57,873 nt of DNA from CALXCT01 sp964422185 (GTDB taxonomy: Bacteria; Bacillota; Clostridia; Oscillospirales; Oscillospiraceae): the NCBI GenBank assembly GCA_964422185.1, contig CAYRAG010000004.1:1-57873 (forward strand). Direction: 5' to 3'. Both the position numbers and the translations under genes were made by a program. Under the pieces are notes generated by a model that worked only from the letters and a program-made list of their open reading frames with translations, ran no database searches and had not been told where the DNA came from. Below, in pieces: positions 34,248-42,638 of the stretch (its first letter is position 1; each line of letters begins with the position of its first letter).

Positions 34248-36311
34248 TCATTCGTCATCCCGGCTCAGATAGAACGGTTTCATCAGGCTGGGCTGCTCCG
34301 TGGAGTCCTTGGTATGGGGCTTTTGCGGCTCTCCGCCGCTCTTGCGCCCGCCTGCGTGCCTGGAGGAGGATTTCCTGCCCTCCGGCGCCGCCTGAGTTTT
34401 CTGTTTTGTCTCTTCTTTCCCGCTCCCGGACGGGGTCTGGGGCTTTCCGCTCCCGGATGAAGCCTGGGTCTTTCCGTCTCCGGACGCCGGGGCCTTGCTC
34501 TTGTGGTTCTTTTTCTTCCCTTTCGTCCCGGACTGGCCCTGCTTCTTCCCCTGGGACGCGTCCTCCTGCGGCTTCGCCTCCGGTTTGCCCTGCTTCCGGG
34601 CTCCCGCCTCGGGCTGGGCGCCGCCGGACTTCTTTTTCTGCTTCTGTCCGCCGGAGCCGTCTTTCTTCCCCTGGGTCTTCTTCTGCGAGCCGGAGGATCG
34701 GGCGGACGCCGCCGACTGTTTCGGCGCCAGCAGGCGGGCGGTGGCGTCCATGATATGCTCTCCCGCCAGCGGATCCGGCTTGGTGAACTCCACCACCGGC
34801 ATGGCGTCCCCGGTATCCAGGTGGATCCCGGGCCGCACCAGTTTCGGCCGCTCCCGGGGCGCGATGGGATCCTCATAGTCGTCCCGGTCCGGAAGCTGGG
34901 TCTCCGCCTTCTGCGCGGGCGTGGGGTTCTTCCCCCTGCGGGCGGCGTCCGGAGCCTGTGCGCCCGCGGAGGGCGCTGCGGCGTTCTGCGCGGTCTTCTC
35001 CCCCTGTTTCTTCTTTTGCGGCGCGTTTCCGGCGCCCGCCGTTTCGCTCTGCTTCCCGCTGTCTGTCTTCGCGTTCCGGGCGGCCCTGTGCGCCTCGCTC
35101 TGCTCCCGGGCCGCCGCCCGGGCCTCCGCGTCCTCCGGGTTGATTACTTTCCCGTTTTTGTCCCGGGGCGGCTCCTCAAAGATCTGCATGGGATAGGGGT
35201 GATCCTCCACCACGGGGATCTTTTTGCCGGTGAGCTTCTCAATCTCCCTGAGCAGCGGCTTTTCCGCGTAGTCGCACAGTGCGATGGCCGTGCCGCCCCG
35301 GCCTGCCCGGCCCGTCCGGCCGATCCGGTGGATGTAGGTCTCCGGAACCTCCGGCAGGTTGTAGTTGAACACATGGCTCAGTTCCTCGATGTCCAGGCCC
35401 CTCGCCGCGATGTCCGTGGCCACGAGGACGGTGACCCGCCCCTCCTTGAAATCCGCCAGCGCCTGCTGTCTGGCGGTCTGGCTCTTGTTGCCGTGGATGG
35501 CGGCGGCGGAGATCCCCAGCTTCTCCAGGTCTTTCGCCACCTTGTTGGCGCCGTGCTTCGTCCGGGTGAACACCAGAGCATTCTTCGCCTGCTGCTCCTG
35601 GAGCAGGTGGGCGAGCAGCTTCGTCTTGTTCCCCTTATCCACAAAGTAGACGGACTGCCGGATCACCTCCACCGGGGAGCTGACGGGATCCACAGCCACC
35701 CGCACCGGATCGTGGAGCAGGGAGTTGACCAGATCCACAATCTCCTGGGGCATGGTGGCGGAGAAGAGCAGCGTCTGCTTCTTCTCCGGGAGCCAGCGCA
35801 GGATCTTGCGCACATCGTGGATGAAGCCCATGTCCAGCATCCGGTCCGCCTCGTCCAGCACCAGGATCTCAATGTCCGTCAGCTGGAGCAGCTGCTGCTG
35901 GTACAGATCCATCAGCCGGCCGGGCGTCGCCACCAGGATGTCCGTCCCCTGCTTCAGGGCCTCCACCTGGGGATTCTGCCCCACGCCGCCGAATATCACG
36001 GCCGAGCGCAGCGGAAGATGCTTCGCGTACAGTTCAATATTCTCCTGATCCTGCAGCGCCAGCTCCCTTGTGGGGGTGAGGATCAGCGAGCGGATCGGGC
36101 GGCCCTGGACAGGGCTGGCGTAAAGTCTCTGCAGAATCGGCGCGGCAAACGCGCAGGTCTTGCCTGTTCCCGTCCGGGCGCTGCCCAGCACATCCCGGCC
36201 TTTCAGCGCCGGGGGAATCGCTTTCTCCTGAATGGGCGTGGGGTGCCGGTACCCCATTTCACTCAGTGCCTGCGTAATCGGGGCGATCAGCCCCAGTTCC
36301 TGAAATGTCAA
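34248..36311 (-). CDS. DEAD-box RNA helicase with long disordered C-terminal tail
   Basis: This is a 687-residue RhlE/CshA-like helicase. The Q motif is TFQELGL; motif I is ARTGTGKT; motif II is VLDEADRMLDMGF; motif III is SAT; motif VI is HRIGRTGRAGRGG. Both RecA-like domains end near residue 370. The last 300 residues are low-complexity, rich in Lys, Gln, Ser, Gly, Ala and Pro, with a short conserved-looking island around VRPGIHLDTGDAMPVVEFTKPDPLAGEHIMD. Such tails bind RNA and may support condensates. The stop is 64 bases from obg in convergent orientation. Confidence 0.93.
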   Translation of the reverse strand: MTFQELGLIAPITQALSEMGYRHPTPIQEKAIPPALKGRDVLGSARTGTGKTCAFAAPILQRLYASPVQGRPIRSLILTPTRELALQDQENIELYAKHLPLRSAVIFGGVGQNPQVEALKQGTDILVATPGRLMDLYQQQLLQLTDIEILVLDEADRMLDMGFIHDVRKILRWLPEKKQTLLFSATMPQEIVDLVNSLLHDPVRVAVDPVSSPVEVIRQSVYFVDKGNKTKLLAHLLQEQQAKNALVFTRTKHGANKVAKDLEKLGISAAAIHGNKSQTARQQALADFKEGRVTVLVATDIAARGLDIEELSHVFNYNLPEVPETYIHRIGRTGRAGRGGTAIALCDYAEKPLLREIEKLTGKKIPVVEDHPYPMQIFEEPPRDKNGKVINPEDAEARAAAREQSEAHRAARNAKTDSGKQSETAGAGNAPQKKKQGEKTAQNAAAPSAGAQAPDAARRGKNPTPAQKAETQLPDRDDYEDPIAPRERPKLVRPGIHLDTGDAMPVVEFTKPDPLAGEHIMDATARLLAPKQSAASARSSGSQKKTQGKKDGSGGQKQKKKSGGAQPEAGARKQGKPEAKPQEDASQGKKQGQSGTKGKKKNHKSKAPASGDGKTQASSGSGKPQTPSGSGKEETKQKTQAAPEGRKSSSRHAGGRKSGGEPQKPHTKDSTEQPSLMKPFYLSRDDE

Positions 36312-36472
36312 ACGAATCTTCCTTTCCCCTGCGGCCGCGGCGCACGCCCTGAAATCACGCGCTCCGCGCCGGCCCCCTCCGGGTCTGAACCGAAAGGCCA
36401 GACCGCTCTCATCCCTCCAGGAGGCTGGAGTTTCCCGGTCGATGTCCGCGGCAGGCGGGCACGAACACCCGT

Positions 36473-36501
36473 ATTATACCACGCCTGAGAAAAAGTGCAA
36501 A
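36473..36501 (-). promoter_or_regulatory. Promoter and long leader of the DEAD-box helicase gene
   Basis: On the minus strand TTTGCA (36496-36501), a 17-base spacer and TGG-TATAAT (extended -10, 36473-36478) define the promoter. The 5' leader of about 150 bases (36312-36466) has GC-rich inverted repeats such as GGAGGCTGGAG/CCTCC. Long leaders of RNA helicase genes often serve cold-shock or autoregulation; here that is inference. Confidence 0.7.
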
Positions 36502-36556
36502 TGGAAGATAGCGCCGTGCTCCGGCCGGGCGGGGGCACGAAAAGTTTTTCCGGCTC

Positions 36557-36585
36557 TTTACAAACGCCGGGGCGGCCGTTATACT
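36557..36585 (+). promoter_or_regulatory. Promoter of the XRE regulator gene
   Basis: TTTACA (36557-36562), a 17-base spacer and TATACT (36580-36585) lie about 100 bases upstream of the regulator. No clear palindromic operator was found. Confidence 0.75.
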
Positions 36586-36682
36586 ATACCTACTGTTGAT
36601 TTCCCGTCTCTCTATCCTTACTGTATACCGCTTTCCCGGCCGGGCGGCGGTATCCTGATCCAAGACAGAAGGTGGATTTCCC

Positions 36683-37387
36683 ATGACGAATCCCGACTTT
36701 CCCCGCACCCTCTCCCTTCTCCGGCAGGAGCGCGGCATCAGCCAGCGGACCGCCGCCCGCAACCTCGGGATCTCCCAGGCGCTGCTGTCCCACTATGAAA
36801 ACGGCATCCGGGAGCCCGGGCTGAGCTTTGTCGTCCGGGTCTGCGACTACTACCAGGTCTCCGCGGACTACCTGCTGGGCCGCACGCTCTCCCGGGACGG
36901 CACCACCATCTCCACGGAGGATCTCTACGATGAGAGCCAGGAGGCGGATCATGTGCTGCGGGGCTCCGTCCTGGCGACGCTGTCCAGAAAACTCATCGTC
37001 AACTCCATCGGGATTCTGTTCGACCTGCTCTCCAGGCTGGGCAGCCGGGACGCGATCATCGCCATGTCCAACTACTTCAGCACTGCCGTGTATAAGATGT
37101 TCCGGCTGCTCTACCAGACGGATCCGGACAACAGCCCGGATTTCTTCGCGCTCTCCCGGCAGCACTTCGCCGCCGGCCTGCCCAACGCGGACATGATCTG
37201 CAGCGAGAGCGAATTCCGCTCGGCGCTGGACGAGTGCAGGAAAGAGGAGATTCCGCCCATGACGCAGGCGGATCTCGCCCAGACCTATCCCGGCGCGTAC
37301 CAGTCCCTGCTCCAGATCATCCACAGCGCCGGCGAGCGTATCCACCATTTCACCGCGCCGCAGGGCGCGGAGCACGCCGCGAGATAG
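36683..37387 (+). CDS. XRE-family transcriptional regulator
   Basis: This 234-residue protein has an N-terminal helix-turn-helix (about residues 8-66): LRQERGISQRTAARNLGISQALLSHYENGIREPGLSFVVRVCDYYQVSADYLLGR. The last part (YYxVSxDYLLGR) is the standard end of this domain. The remaining 165 residues are mostly helical and of no family I recognise. They probably bind a ligand or mediate dimerisation. It is first of a group with the YciI-like gene and lepA. (Only short parts of the HTH are diagnostic: SQALLSHYENG is the recognition helix.). Confidence 0.88.
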   Translation: MTNPDFPRTLSLLRQERGISQRTAARNLGISQALLSHYENGIREPGLSFVVRVCDYYQVSADYLLGRTLSRDGTTISTEDLYDESQEADHVLRGSVLATLSRKLIVNSIGILFDLLSRLGSRDAIIAMSNYFSTAVYKMFRLLYQTDPDNSPDFFALSRQHFAAGLPNADMICSESEFRSALDECRKEEIPPMTQADLAQTYPGAYQSLLQIIHSAGERIHHFTAPQGAEHAAR

Positions 37388-37410
37388 GCGGCGCGAGAGG
37401 AGGGTATTCC

Positions 37411-37728
37411 ATGTTTTACCTCGCAGAGACAGTTTACCGCGATCCGCTCCCCTTTAACCGGGAGGAGCTGGAGCAATCCCTGCAGGGCGCCCGTGTGGCC
37501 CATATCGCGGACGGCATGGCGCAGGGTCTGGTGATCCTGGGCGGCCCCAAGGCGGGGGGCCGCGGCGGCTTTCTCCTCCTCCGCTCGGACAGCCGGCGGG
37601 AGGTAGGCATGTTCCTGGCCGCGGATCCGCTCGTGATCCGCGGCGTACTGTATTTCCGGGTCACACCCTGGCGGATCCTGGACTTTCCGCCCGATCTGGC
37701 GGCGGTCTTCGGGCCGTCCGGATCCTGA
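37411..37728 (+). CDS. YciI-like small protein
   Basis: This 105-residue protein resembles the YciI-like ferredoxin-fold family. The typical elements are an N-terminal strand, HIADGMAQGLVILGGPK, a strand pair GGFLLLRSDS, and MFLAADPLVIRGVLYFRVTPW with the DP-x(3,4)-G motif. An AGAGGAGGG ribosome site precedes the ATG. Function in the family is mostly unknown; some members are dehalogenase-like or stress-linked. It lies 23 bases after the XRE gene and 32 bases before lepA. Confidence 0.7.
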   Translation: MFYLAETVYRDPLPFNREELEQSLQGARVAHIADGMAQGLVILGGPKAGGRGGFLLLRSDSRREVGMFLAADPLVIRGVLYFRVTPWRILDFPPDLAAVFGPSGS

Positions 37729-37760
37729 CCGGATCTCTTTTTCGCATGGAGGTTTTCCCT

Positions 37761-39569
37761 ATGACCGACCAGTCTAAAATCCGCAATTTTTCCATTATCG
37801 CCCACATCGACCACGGCAAATCCACGCTCTCGGACCGGCTCATTGAGCGGTGCGGCGCCGTGGAGCAGCGGCTGATGGAGGAACAGCTCCTGGACAACAT
37901 GGATTTGGAGCGGGAGCACGGCATCACCATCAAGGCCCGCGCCGTCACACTCAACTATCCGGCCGCGGACGGCGAGACCTATCAGCTCAACCTTATCGAC
38001 ACGCCGGGCCATGTGGACTTCAACTACGAGGTCAGCCGCTCCCTGGCGGCCTGCGAGGGCGCCATTCTGGTGGTTGACGCCAGCCAGGGCATCGAGGCGC
38101 AGACGCTGGCCAACACCTATCTGGCCATGGAGCACGACCTGGAGATCCGCCCGGTCATCAACAAAATCGACCTGCCTGCCGCGGATCCGGAGAAAGTCAA
38201 GGAAGAGGTGGAGAATGTCATCGGCCTGCCCGCCATGGACGCGCCGGAGATCTCCGCGAAGCTGGGCATCAATGTGGAGGCGGTGCTGGACGATATCGTC
38301 GCCAATATCCCGGCCCCCACCGGCGACCCGTCCGCCCCGCTGAAAGCGCTGATCTTCGACAGCCAGTACGACGCGTACCGGGGCGTCATTGTGCTCATCC
38401 GGGTCATGGAGGGCACCATCCGGACCGGCATGGACATCCAGCTCATGGCCACCGGCGCGCACTACCAGGTTCTGGAGTGCGGCTACCTCCGCCCCCTGGG
38501 CATGGAGCCCTGCCAGGAGCTCATCGCCGGCGAGGTGGGATACTTCACCGCCTCCATCAAGAATGTGAAAGACACCCGGGTCGGGGACACAGTCACCGGC
38601 GCGGAGCATCCCGCCGGGCAGCCGCTGCCCGGCTACCGCCCGGCGCAGGCCATGGTCTACTGCGGCGTCTACACCGAGGACGGATCCAAATATCCGGATC
38701 TGCGGGACGCCCTGGAGAAGCTTCAGCTCAATGACGCCGCCCTGTCTTTCGAGCCGGAGTCCTCCGCCGCCCTGGGCTTCGGCTTCCGCTGCGGCTTTCT
38801 GGGCATGCTCCACATGGAGATCATCCAGGAGCGTCTGGAGCGGGAGTTCGACCTGGATCTGGTCACCACCCTGCCGTCCGTCATCTACGAGGTCACAAAA
38901 ACAGACGGCTCCCTGGTGCGGGTGGATAACCCCCACAACTACCCGGATCCGGCCTCCATCGCCGAGGTTCGGGAGCCCTACGCCAGGGTCTCCATCATCT
39001 GTCCGCCGGACTATGTGGGCAATGTCATGCCCATGTGCCAGGATCGCCGGGGCGTTTTCCGGGACATGCAGTATCTGGACACGAACCTGGTGGAGATCCA
39101 CTACTCCATGCCCATCGGGGAGATCATCTACGACTTCTTCGACGCGCTGAAAGCCAACACCAAGGGCTACGCCAGCCTGGACTACGAGCTGGAGGACTAC
39201 CGCCCCAGCGATCTGGTCAAGGTGGATCTGCTCATCAACGGCGAGCAGGTGGACGCCCTGTCTTTCATCGCGCACCGGGACAAGGCCTATCCCCGGGCGA
39301 GGCGCATCTGCGAGAAACTGCGGGACAATATCCCCCGGCAGCTGTTTGAGGTTCCCATCCAGGCCGCCATCGGCGGAAAGATCATCGCCAGGGAGACCGT
39401 GAAAGCCCTGCGGAAAGATGTGCTCGCCAAATGTTACGGCGGCGATGTCACCCGGAAGAAGAAGCTGCTGGAGAAGCAGAAAGAGGGCAAGAAGAAAATG
39501 CGCTCTCTGGGCTCCGTGCAGCTGCCCACCGAGGCGTTCATGGCCGTGCTCAAACTGGACGAAAAATGA
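37761..39569 (+). CDS. lepA: Elongation factor 4 (LepA)
   Basis: This is a 602-residue translational GTPase. The G domain has AHIDHGKSTLSDRL (P-loop), REHGITIKARAV (switch I), DTPGHVDF and NKIDLP. Domains II, III and the LepA-specific C-terminal domain with KANTKGYASLDYE and GGDVTRKKKLLEKQKEGKKKM are complete. ATG 37761 is selected since GGAGG lies nine bases upstream. It back-translocates or remodels ribosomes in studied species. Confidence 0.97.
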   Translation: MTDQSKIRNFSIIAHIDHGKSTLSDRLIERCGAVEQRLMEEQLLDNMDLEREHGITIKARAVTLNYPAADGETYQLNLIDTPGHVDFNYEVSRSLAACEGAILVVDASQGIEAQTLANTYLAMEHDLEIRPVINKIDLPAADPEKVKEEVENVIGLPAMDAPEISAKLGINVEAVLDDIVANIPAPTGDPSAPLKALIFDSQYDAYRGVIVLIRVMEGTIRTGMDIQLMATGAHYQVLECGYLRPLGMEPCQELIAGEVGYFTASIKNVKDTRVGDTVTGAEHPAGQPLPGYRPAQAMVYCGVYTEDGSKYPDLRDALEKLQLNDAALSFEPESSAALGFGFRCGFLGMLHMEIIQERLEREFDLDLVTTLPSVIYEVTKTDGSLVRVDNPHNYPDPASIAEVREPYARVSIICPPDYVGNVMPMCQDRRGVFRDMQYLDTNLVEIHYSMPIGEIIYDFFDALKANTKGYASLDYELEDYRPSDLVKVDLLINGEQVDALSFIAHRDKAYPRARRICEKLRDNIPRQLFEVPIQAAIGGKIIARETVKALRKDVLAKCYGGDVTRKKKLLEKQKEGKKKMRSLGSVQLPTEAFMAVLKLDEK

Positions 39570-39667
39570 GACCGCAAATCCTGTCATACCTGTGTTGTCC
39601 GGGGGATCCGCCCGGGCCGGGGATGCCGGAACTGCCGCGCCCCGGATTCGCGGGGAGCCAAAAAAAG

Positions 39668-39688
39668 CCCCCGTCCTATTGACGGGGG
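39668..39688 (-). terminator. Minus-strand terminator overlapping the tRNA-Arg promoter
   Basis: CCCCCGTC (39668-39675) pairs with GACGGGGG (39681-39688). On the minus strand the stem is followed by C and T7 (39660-39666 read in reverse). It would stop transcripts running through from the P-type ATPase. The -35 of the tRNA promoter lies inside the stem. Confidence 0.65.
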
Positions 39689-39707
39689 AGCGCGGATTGA
39701 GTAAAAT
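39679..39707 (+). promoter_or_regulatory. Promoter of tRNA-Arg
   Basis: TTGACG (39679-39684), a 17-base spacer and TAAAAT (39702-39707) precede the tRNA by about 60 bases. Confidence 0.75.
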
Positions 39708-39765
39708 GTGACCTGTCCGGCAGGGCTGAACCGTCTCCCTGCCGGCCGCGTCCCCCCGGATCAAT

Positions 39766-39842
39766 GTCTCTGTAGCTCAGCTGGATAGAGCGCTCGCCTC
39801 CTAAGCGAGAGGCCGTGGGTTCGAATCCCGCCAGGGACGCCA
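39766..39842 (+). tRNA. tRNA-Arg (anticodon CCT)
   Basis: The 77 bases fold as a cloverleaf. The acceptor stem GTCTCTG pairs with CAGGGAC; the anticodon arm CTCGC-CTCCTAA-GCGAG gives anticodon CCT, reading AGG. The T arm is GTGGG-TTCGAAT-CCCGC, and the discriminator is G. The 3' CCA is encoded (39840-39842). Confidence 0.95.
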
Positions 39843-39846
39843 GAAT

Positions 39847-39890
39847 AAATGCCGAAAACCATGGGTTTCCCGTGGTTTTCGGCATTTTTC
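39847..39890 (+). terminator. Terminator of tRNA-Arg
   Basis: AAATGCCGAAAACCA (39847-39861) pairs perfectly with TGGTTTTCGGCATTT (39873-39887), with T5 at its end. It could act on the minus strand too. Confidence 0.9.
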
Positions 39891-39982
39891 GCTACTTTAC
39901 GGTTTTTTCTGTCACTTTGAACTGGGTCGTCCCGCGCCGGTGCGGGCCGCTCCGTGTTCCGCGAAGAGAGGGATGAGGGGCA

Positions 39983-42055
39983 TCACTGGCCGTCCAGGAG
40001 ATTGGTCATGCTCCGCAGGCTGATGCCCAGGGTGGACAGGTTGTGCAGGGTCGCCGAGGTGGCCGGGGGCAGAACCCCCAGGGCGCCCAGGGCAATCAGG
40101 CTGCCGTTGAACCCGATGACAAACCGGTAGTTGGAGCGGATGCGCTTCGTCAGACTGGCGGCCAGCCGCCGCAGATTCACCAGCTCGGTCAGGTCGTCCG
40201 CCGCGATGGTGATGTCCGCGATCTCCCTGGCGATGGCCGCCCCGTCGCTGATGGCGATGCCGATGTCCGCCCTGGACATGGCCGGGGAGTCGTTGATCCC
40301 GTCGCCGACCATGATCACCGTGTGCCCTTTCGCCCGCTCCGCCTCCACAAAGCTGGCCTTGTCCTCCGGCAGAACCTCCGCGTGATACTCGTCCACACCC
40401 ACCTGGGCCGCGATTGCGGCGGCGGTGCGCTCGCTGTCCCCGGTCAGCATGACCACCCGCCGGATCCCCAGATCGCGCAGGCTCTTCACCACGGACGCGG
40501 CCTCGGTCCGCAGCGGATCCGAGATGCAGATCACCGCGGACAGCACCCCTCCGATGGCCAGGTAGAGATGGGAGTAGCAGTCCGGCAGCCCGTCATAGAG
40601 CGCCTGCTCTCCCGCGGGGATGCTGCAGTGCTCGTCCTCAAAGACAAAATGGGCGCTGCCGATGACCACCCGCCTGCCGTCAATGGTACTGGCGATCCCG
40701 TGGGCCACGATGTACTCCACCTCGGAGTGCATCTCCTCGTGATCCAGCCCCCGCTCCCGGGCGGCCTGAACCACGGCGTTGGCCATGGAGTGGGGGAAGT
40801 GCTCCTCCAGGCAGGCGGCAACCCGGAGCATATCCGCCTCGTCGCGGCCCCCGAAGGGAACCACCTCCGCCACCACCGGACAGGCGTGGGTGAGCGTGCC
40901 CGTCTTGTCGAAGATGATGGTATCCGCCTGCGCCATGGTCTCCAGATATTTTCCGCCCTTCACCGTCGCGTGGAACCCGCTGGCCTCCCGCATGGCGGAG
41001 AGCACGGCCAGCGGCATGGACAGTTTCAGGGCGCAGGAGAAGTCGACCATCAGGACGGACAGGGCCCGGGAGACATTCCGGGTGAGCAGCAGGGTGATGG
41101 CGCTGGCCGCCAGCGTGTAGGGCACCAGCCGATCCGCCAGCCGGGACGCCCGGCTCTCCGCGGAGGATTTCATCGACTCCGACTGCTCGATCATGGCCAC
41201 GATCTTGTCATAGCGGCTGCTTCCGGACTGGCTGGTCACCTGGATGACGCACTCGCCCTCCTCCACCACGGTGCCGGCGTAGACGGTCATGCCCGCGCTC
41301 TTGGGCACGGGGATGGATTCCCCGGTCAGGGACGCCTGGTTGACCATGACCTCCCCCTCCGTGATGACCCCGTCCAGCGGGATCATGCCGCCCAGACGGA
41401 CACAGACCAGATCGCCGCTCTCTACGCGGGACAGCGGCGTGAGCACATCGCCCTGAGGCGTTCTCAGCCACACCCGGTCGATATTCAGCGACATGCTCTC
41501 CGCCAGGTCGCTGACCGACTTCCGGTAGGTCCACTCCTCCAGCAGCTCACCCAGACCCAGCAGAAACCGCACGGAGGAGGCCGTGGCGAAATCGCCCCGG
41601 ATCAGGGAGATCCCGATGGACAAGGCGTCCAGGATCTCCACGCGCAGTTTGCGCTGGAGCAGGCACCGGATCCCGCGGATCAGGTGGGGAACCGCCTTCC
41701 AGATGGTACAGGCGATCCAGATCGGTCTGGGCAGGAAGAGCCTGCCGGCCACTTTCCCCGCGACCATGGAGACCAGCTTTTCCTCGTAGAGCCGGTTCAG
41801 TTCCCGGCTGCTGTGGGGTTTTTCCCGCGGCTGCGCCTGGAAAGAAAACCGGCGGATCGCACGCAGGAGCTCCCCGCGGCTGCCCCGGTACCGGATCACG
41901 GCGCAGCGGGTGCGCTCATGAACCGCGACCTGGGTGACCTGCTCCAGATCCTGCAGGTACATCTCCAGCAGATCCGCCTGATCCGGGGTCATCCGCGGCT
42001 GCGCGGCCTGAATCCGGATCCGGCCGCTGCTCTCGTGCTTGATGATAAACTTCAT
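39983..42055 (-). CDS. P1B-type heavy-metal translocating ATPase
   Basis: This is a 690-residue cation pump. The N-terminal 75 residues form an HMA-like domain without CxxC. The actuator motif TGES is at 244-247, the phosphorylation site DKTGT at 383-387, the nucleotide-binding landmark EEHFPHSMA, and GDGINDS near 597. The membrane metal site reads SCA (residues 340-342, DFSCALKLSMPL) in place of the CPC of copper pumps. This resembles the CtpC-like group linked to manganese, iron or zinc. It is the last gene of a unit behind a DtxR-type regulator, which suggests export or allocation of Fe or Mn. Metal identity is inference. Confidence 0.92.
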   Translation of the reverse strand: MKFIIKHESSGRIRIQAAQPRMTPDQADLLEMYLQDLEQVTQVAVHERTRCAVIRYRGSRGELLRAIRRFSFQAQPREKPHSSRELNRLYEEKLVSMVAGKVAGRLFLPRPIWIACTIWKAVPHLIRGIRCLLQRKLRVEILDALSIGISLIRGDFATASSVRFLLGLGELLEEWTYRKSVSDLAESMSLNIDRVWLRTPQGDVLTPLSRVESGDLVCVRLGGMIPLDGVITEGEVMVNQASLTGESIPVPKSAGMTVYAGTVVEEGECVIQVTSQSGSSRYDKIVAMIEQSESMKSSAESRASRLADRLVPYTLAASAITLLLTRNVSRALSVLMVDFSCALKLSMPLAVLSAMREASGFHATVKGGKYLETMAQADTIIFDKTGTLTHACPVVAEVVPFGGRDEADMLRVAACLEEHFPHSMANAVVQAARERGLDHEEMHSEVEYIVAHGIASTIDGRRVVIGSAHFVFEDEHCSIPAGEQALYDGLPDCYSHLYLAIGGVLSAVICISDPLRTEAASVVKSLRDLGIRRVVMLTGDSERTAAAIAAQVGVDEYHAEVLPEDKASFVEAERAKGHTVIMVGDGINDSPAMSRADIGIAISDGAAIAREIADITIAADDLTELVNLRRLAASLTKRIRSNYRFVIGFNGSLIALGALGVLPPATSATLHNLSTLGISLRSMTNLLDGQ

Positions 42056-42124
42056 CAGACACCTCCTGACAGGGAAAGCAGGGGATTACCTCTGCAATCC
42101 CCTGCCGCACGAAGCACCATCTTC

Positions 42125-42400
42125 CTACTCGCAGTCGTCCTCTTCTTCTTCTTCCGCCCCGTACTCCGCCTCTTCCCGCCTGGCGTTGATGTCCCTGGCG
42201 GAGGCCAGAATATCCGCGGCGTTCTCCTGGACGGTCGTCACGGTCTCCATCACGGATTCCTTCATCCGCAGCACCGCGGCGGTGGCGTGGGTGTACGCCT
42301 TTTTCGCGTCCCTGCTGGTCAGCAGTTTCAGCCCGGCGGTGCCGAACAGAACCCCTCCGGCAAAGAGGGCAAGATTTTTACAGCACTTGTCGTAATCCAT
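42125..42400 (-). CDS. DUF6110 family small protein
   Basis: This 91-residue protein starts MDYDKCCKNLALFAGGVLFG, one hydrophobic helix, continues TAGLKLLTSRDAKKAYTHATAAVLR, and ends in an amphipathic helix and a very acidic EEEEEDDCE tail. DUF6110 proteins commonly neighbour this type of ATPase in Clostridia (recalled, not searched). The acidic tail with a terminal Cys-Glu could bind metal. The gene lies 69 bases upstream of the ATPase. Confidence 0.75.
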   Translation of the reverse strand: MDYDKCCKNLALFAGGVLFGTAGLKLLTSRDAKKAYTHATAAVLRMKESVMETVTTVQENAADILASARDINARREEAEYGAEEEEEDDCE

Positions 42401-42432
42401 ATCCGTTTCCTCCCCCGCATCGTGCGGTATCT

Positions 42433-42513
42433 CTATTTCTGTCTGTACCCCGTGATCATCGCCATGACCATACAGAAGATGGCGCACCAGGCCCAGAAGT
42501 GGTGTTGTTTCAA
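42433..42513 (-). CDS. 26-residue membrane peptide in the metal cluster
   Basis: This tiny gene starts with TTG at 42513-42511 and ends at TAG 42435-42433. The predicted peptide begins (M)KQHHFWAWCAIFCMVMAM, a single hydrophobic helix with His, Trp and two Cys, and ends with a basic tail. A GGGGGTGA ribosome site sits seven bases upstream. It lies between the promoter at 42589 and DUF6110. I recognise similar short HFWAW peptides near metal pumps, but cannot search. Confidence 0.6.
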   Translation of the reverse strand: MKQHHFWAWCAIFCMVMAMITGYRQK

Positions 42514-42562
42514 AAAATCACCCCCACCCGGCCGGGATCCGCCGCAGCTTCGCGGCATGGTC

Positions 42563-42579
42563 ACCGGCGAAATACCGGT
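42563..42579 (-). promoter_or_regulatory. Candidate operator near the start of the ATPase transcript
   Basis: ACCGG (42563-42567) and CCGGT (42575-42579) form an inverted repeat with seven bases between them, just after the predicted transcription start. It differs from the AGTTAG/CTAACT boxes upstream of the flavodoxin. Confidence 0.3.
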
Positions 42580-42588
42580 ACAGGAGAA

Positions 42589-42618
42589 ATTTTACCGTCC
42601 CGCTTCGCGGGGAGTCAA
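42589..42618 (-). promoter_or_regulatory. Internal promoter for the peptide-DUF6110-ATPase unit
   Basis: On the minus strand TTGACT (42613-42618), an 18-base spacer and TAAAAT (42589-42594) lie just after the regulator gene. The spacer itself is palindromic (CCCCGCGAAGCGGG), which could affect activity. Confidence 0.65.
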
Positions 42619-42638
42619 GACGAACCGTATCTGTATTT

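Noticed and set aside
42563..42579. Strong DtxR operator at the ATPase promoter
   Set aside because: The inverted repeat ACCGG-N7-CCGGT does not match the AGTTAG boxes and could be chance in GC-rich DNA; it is listed only with low confidence.
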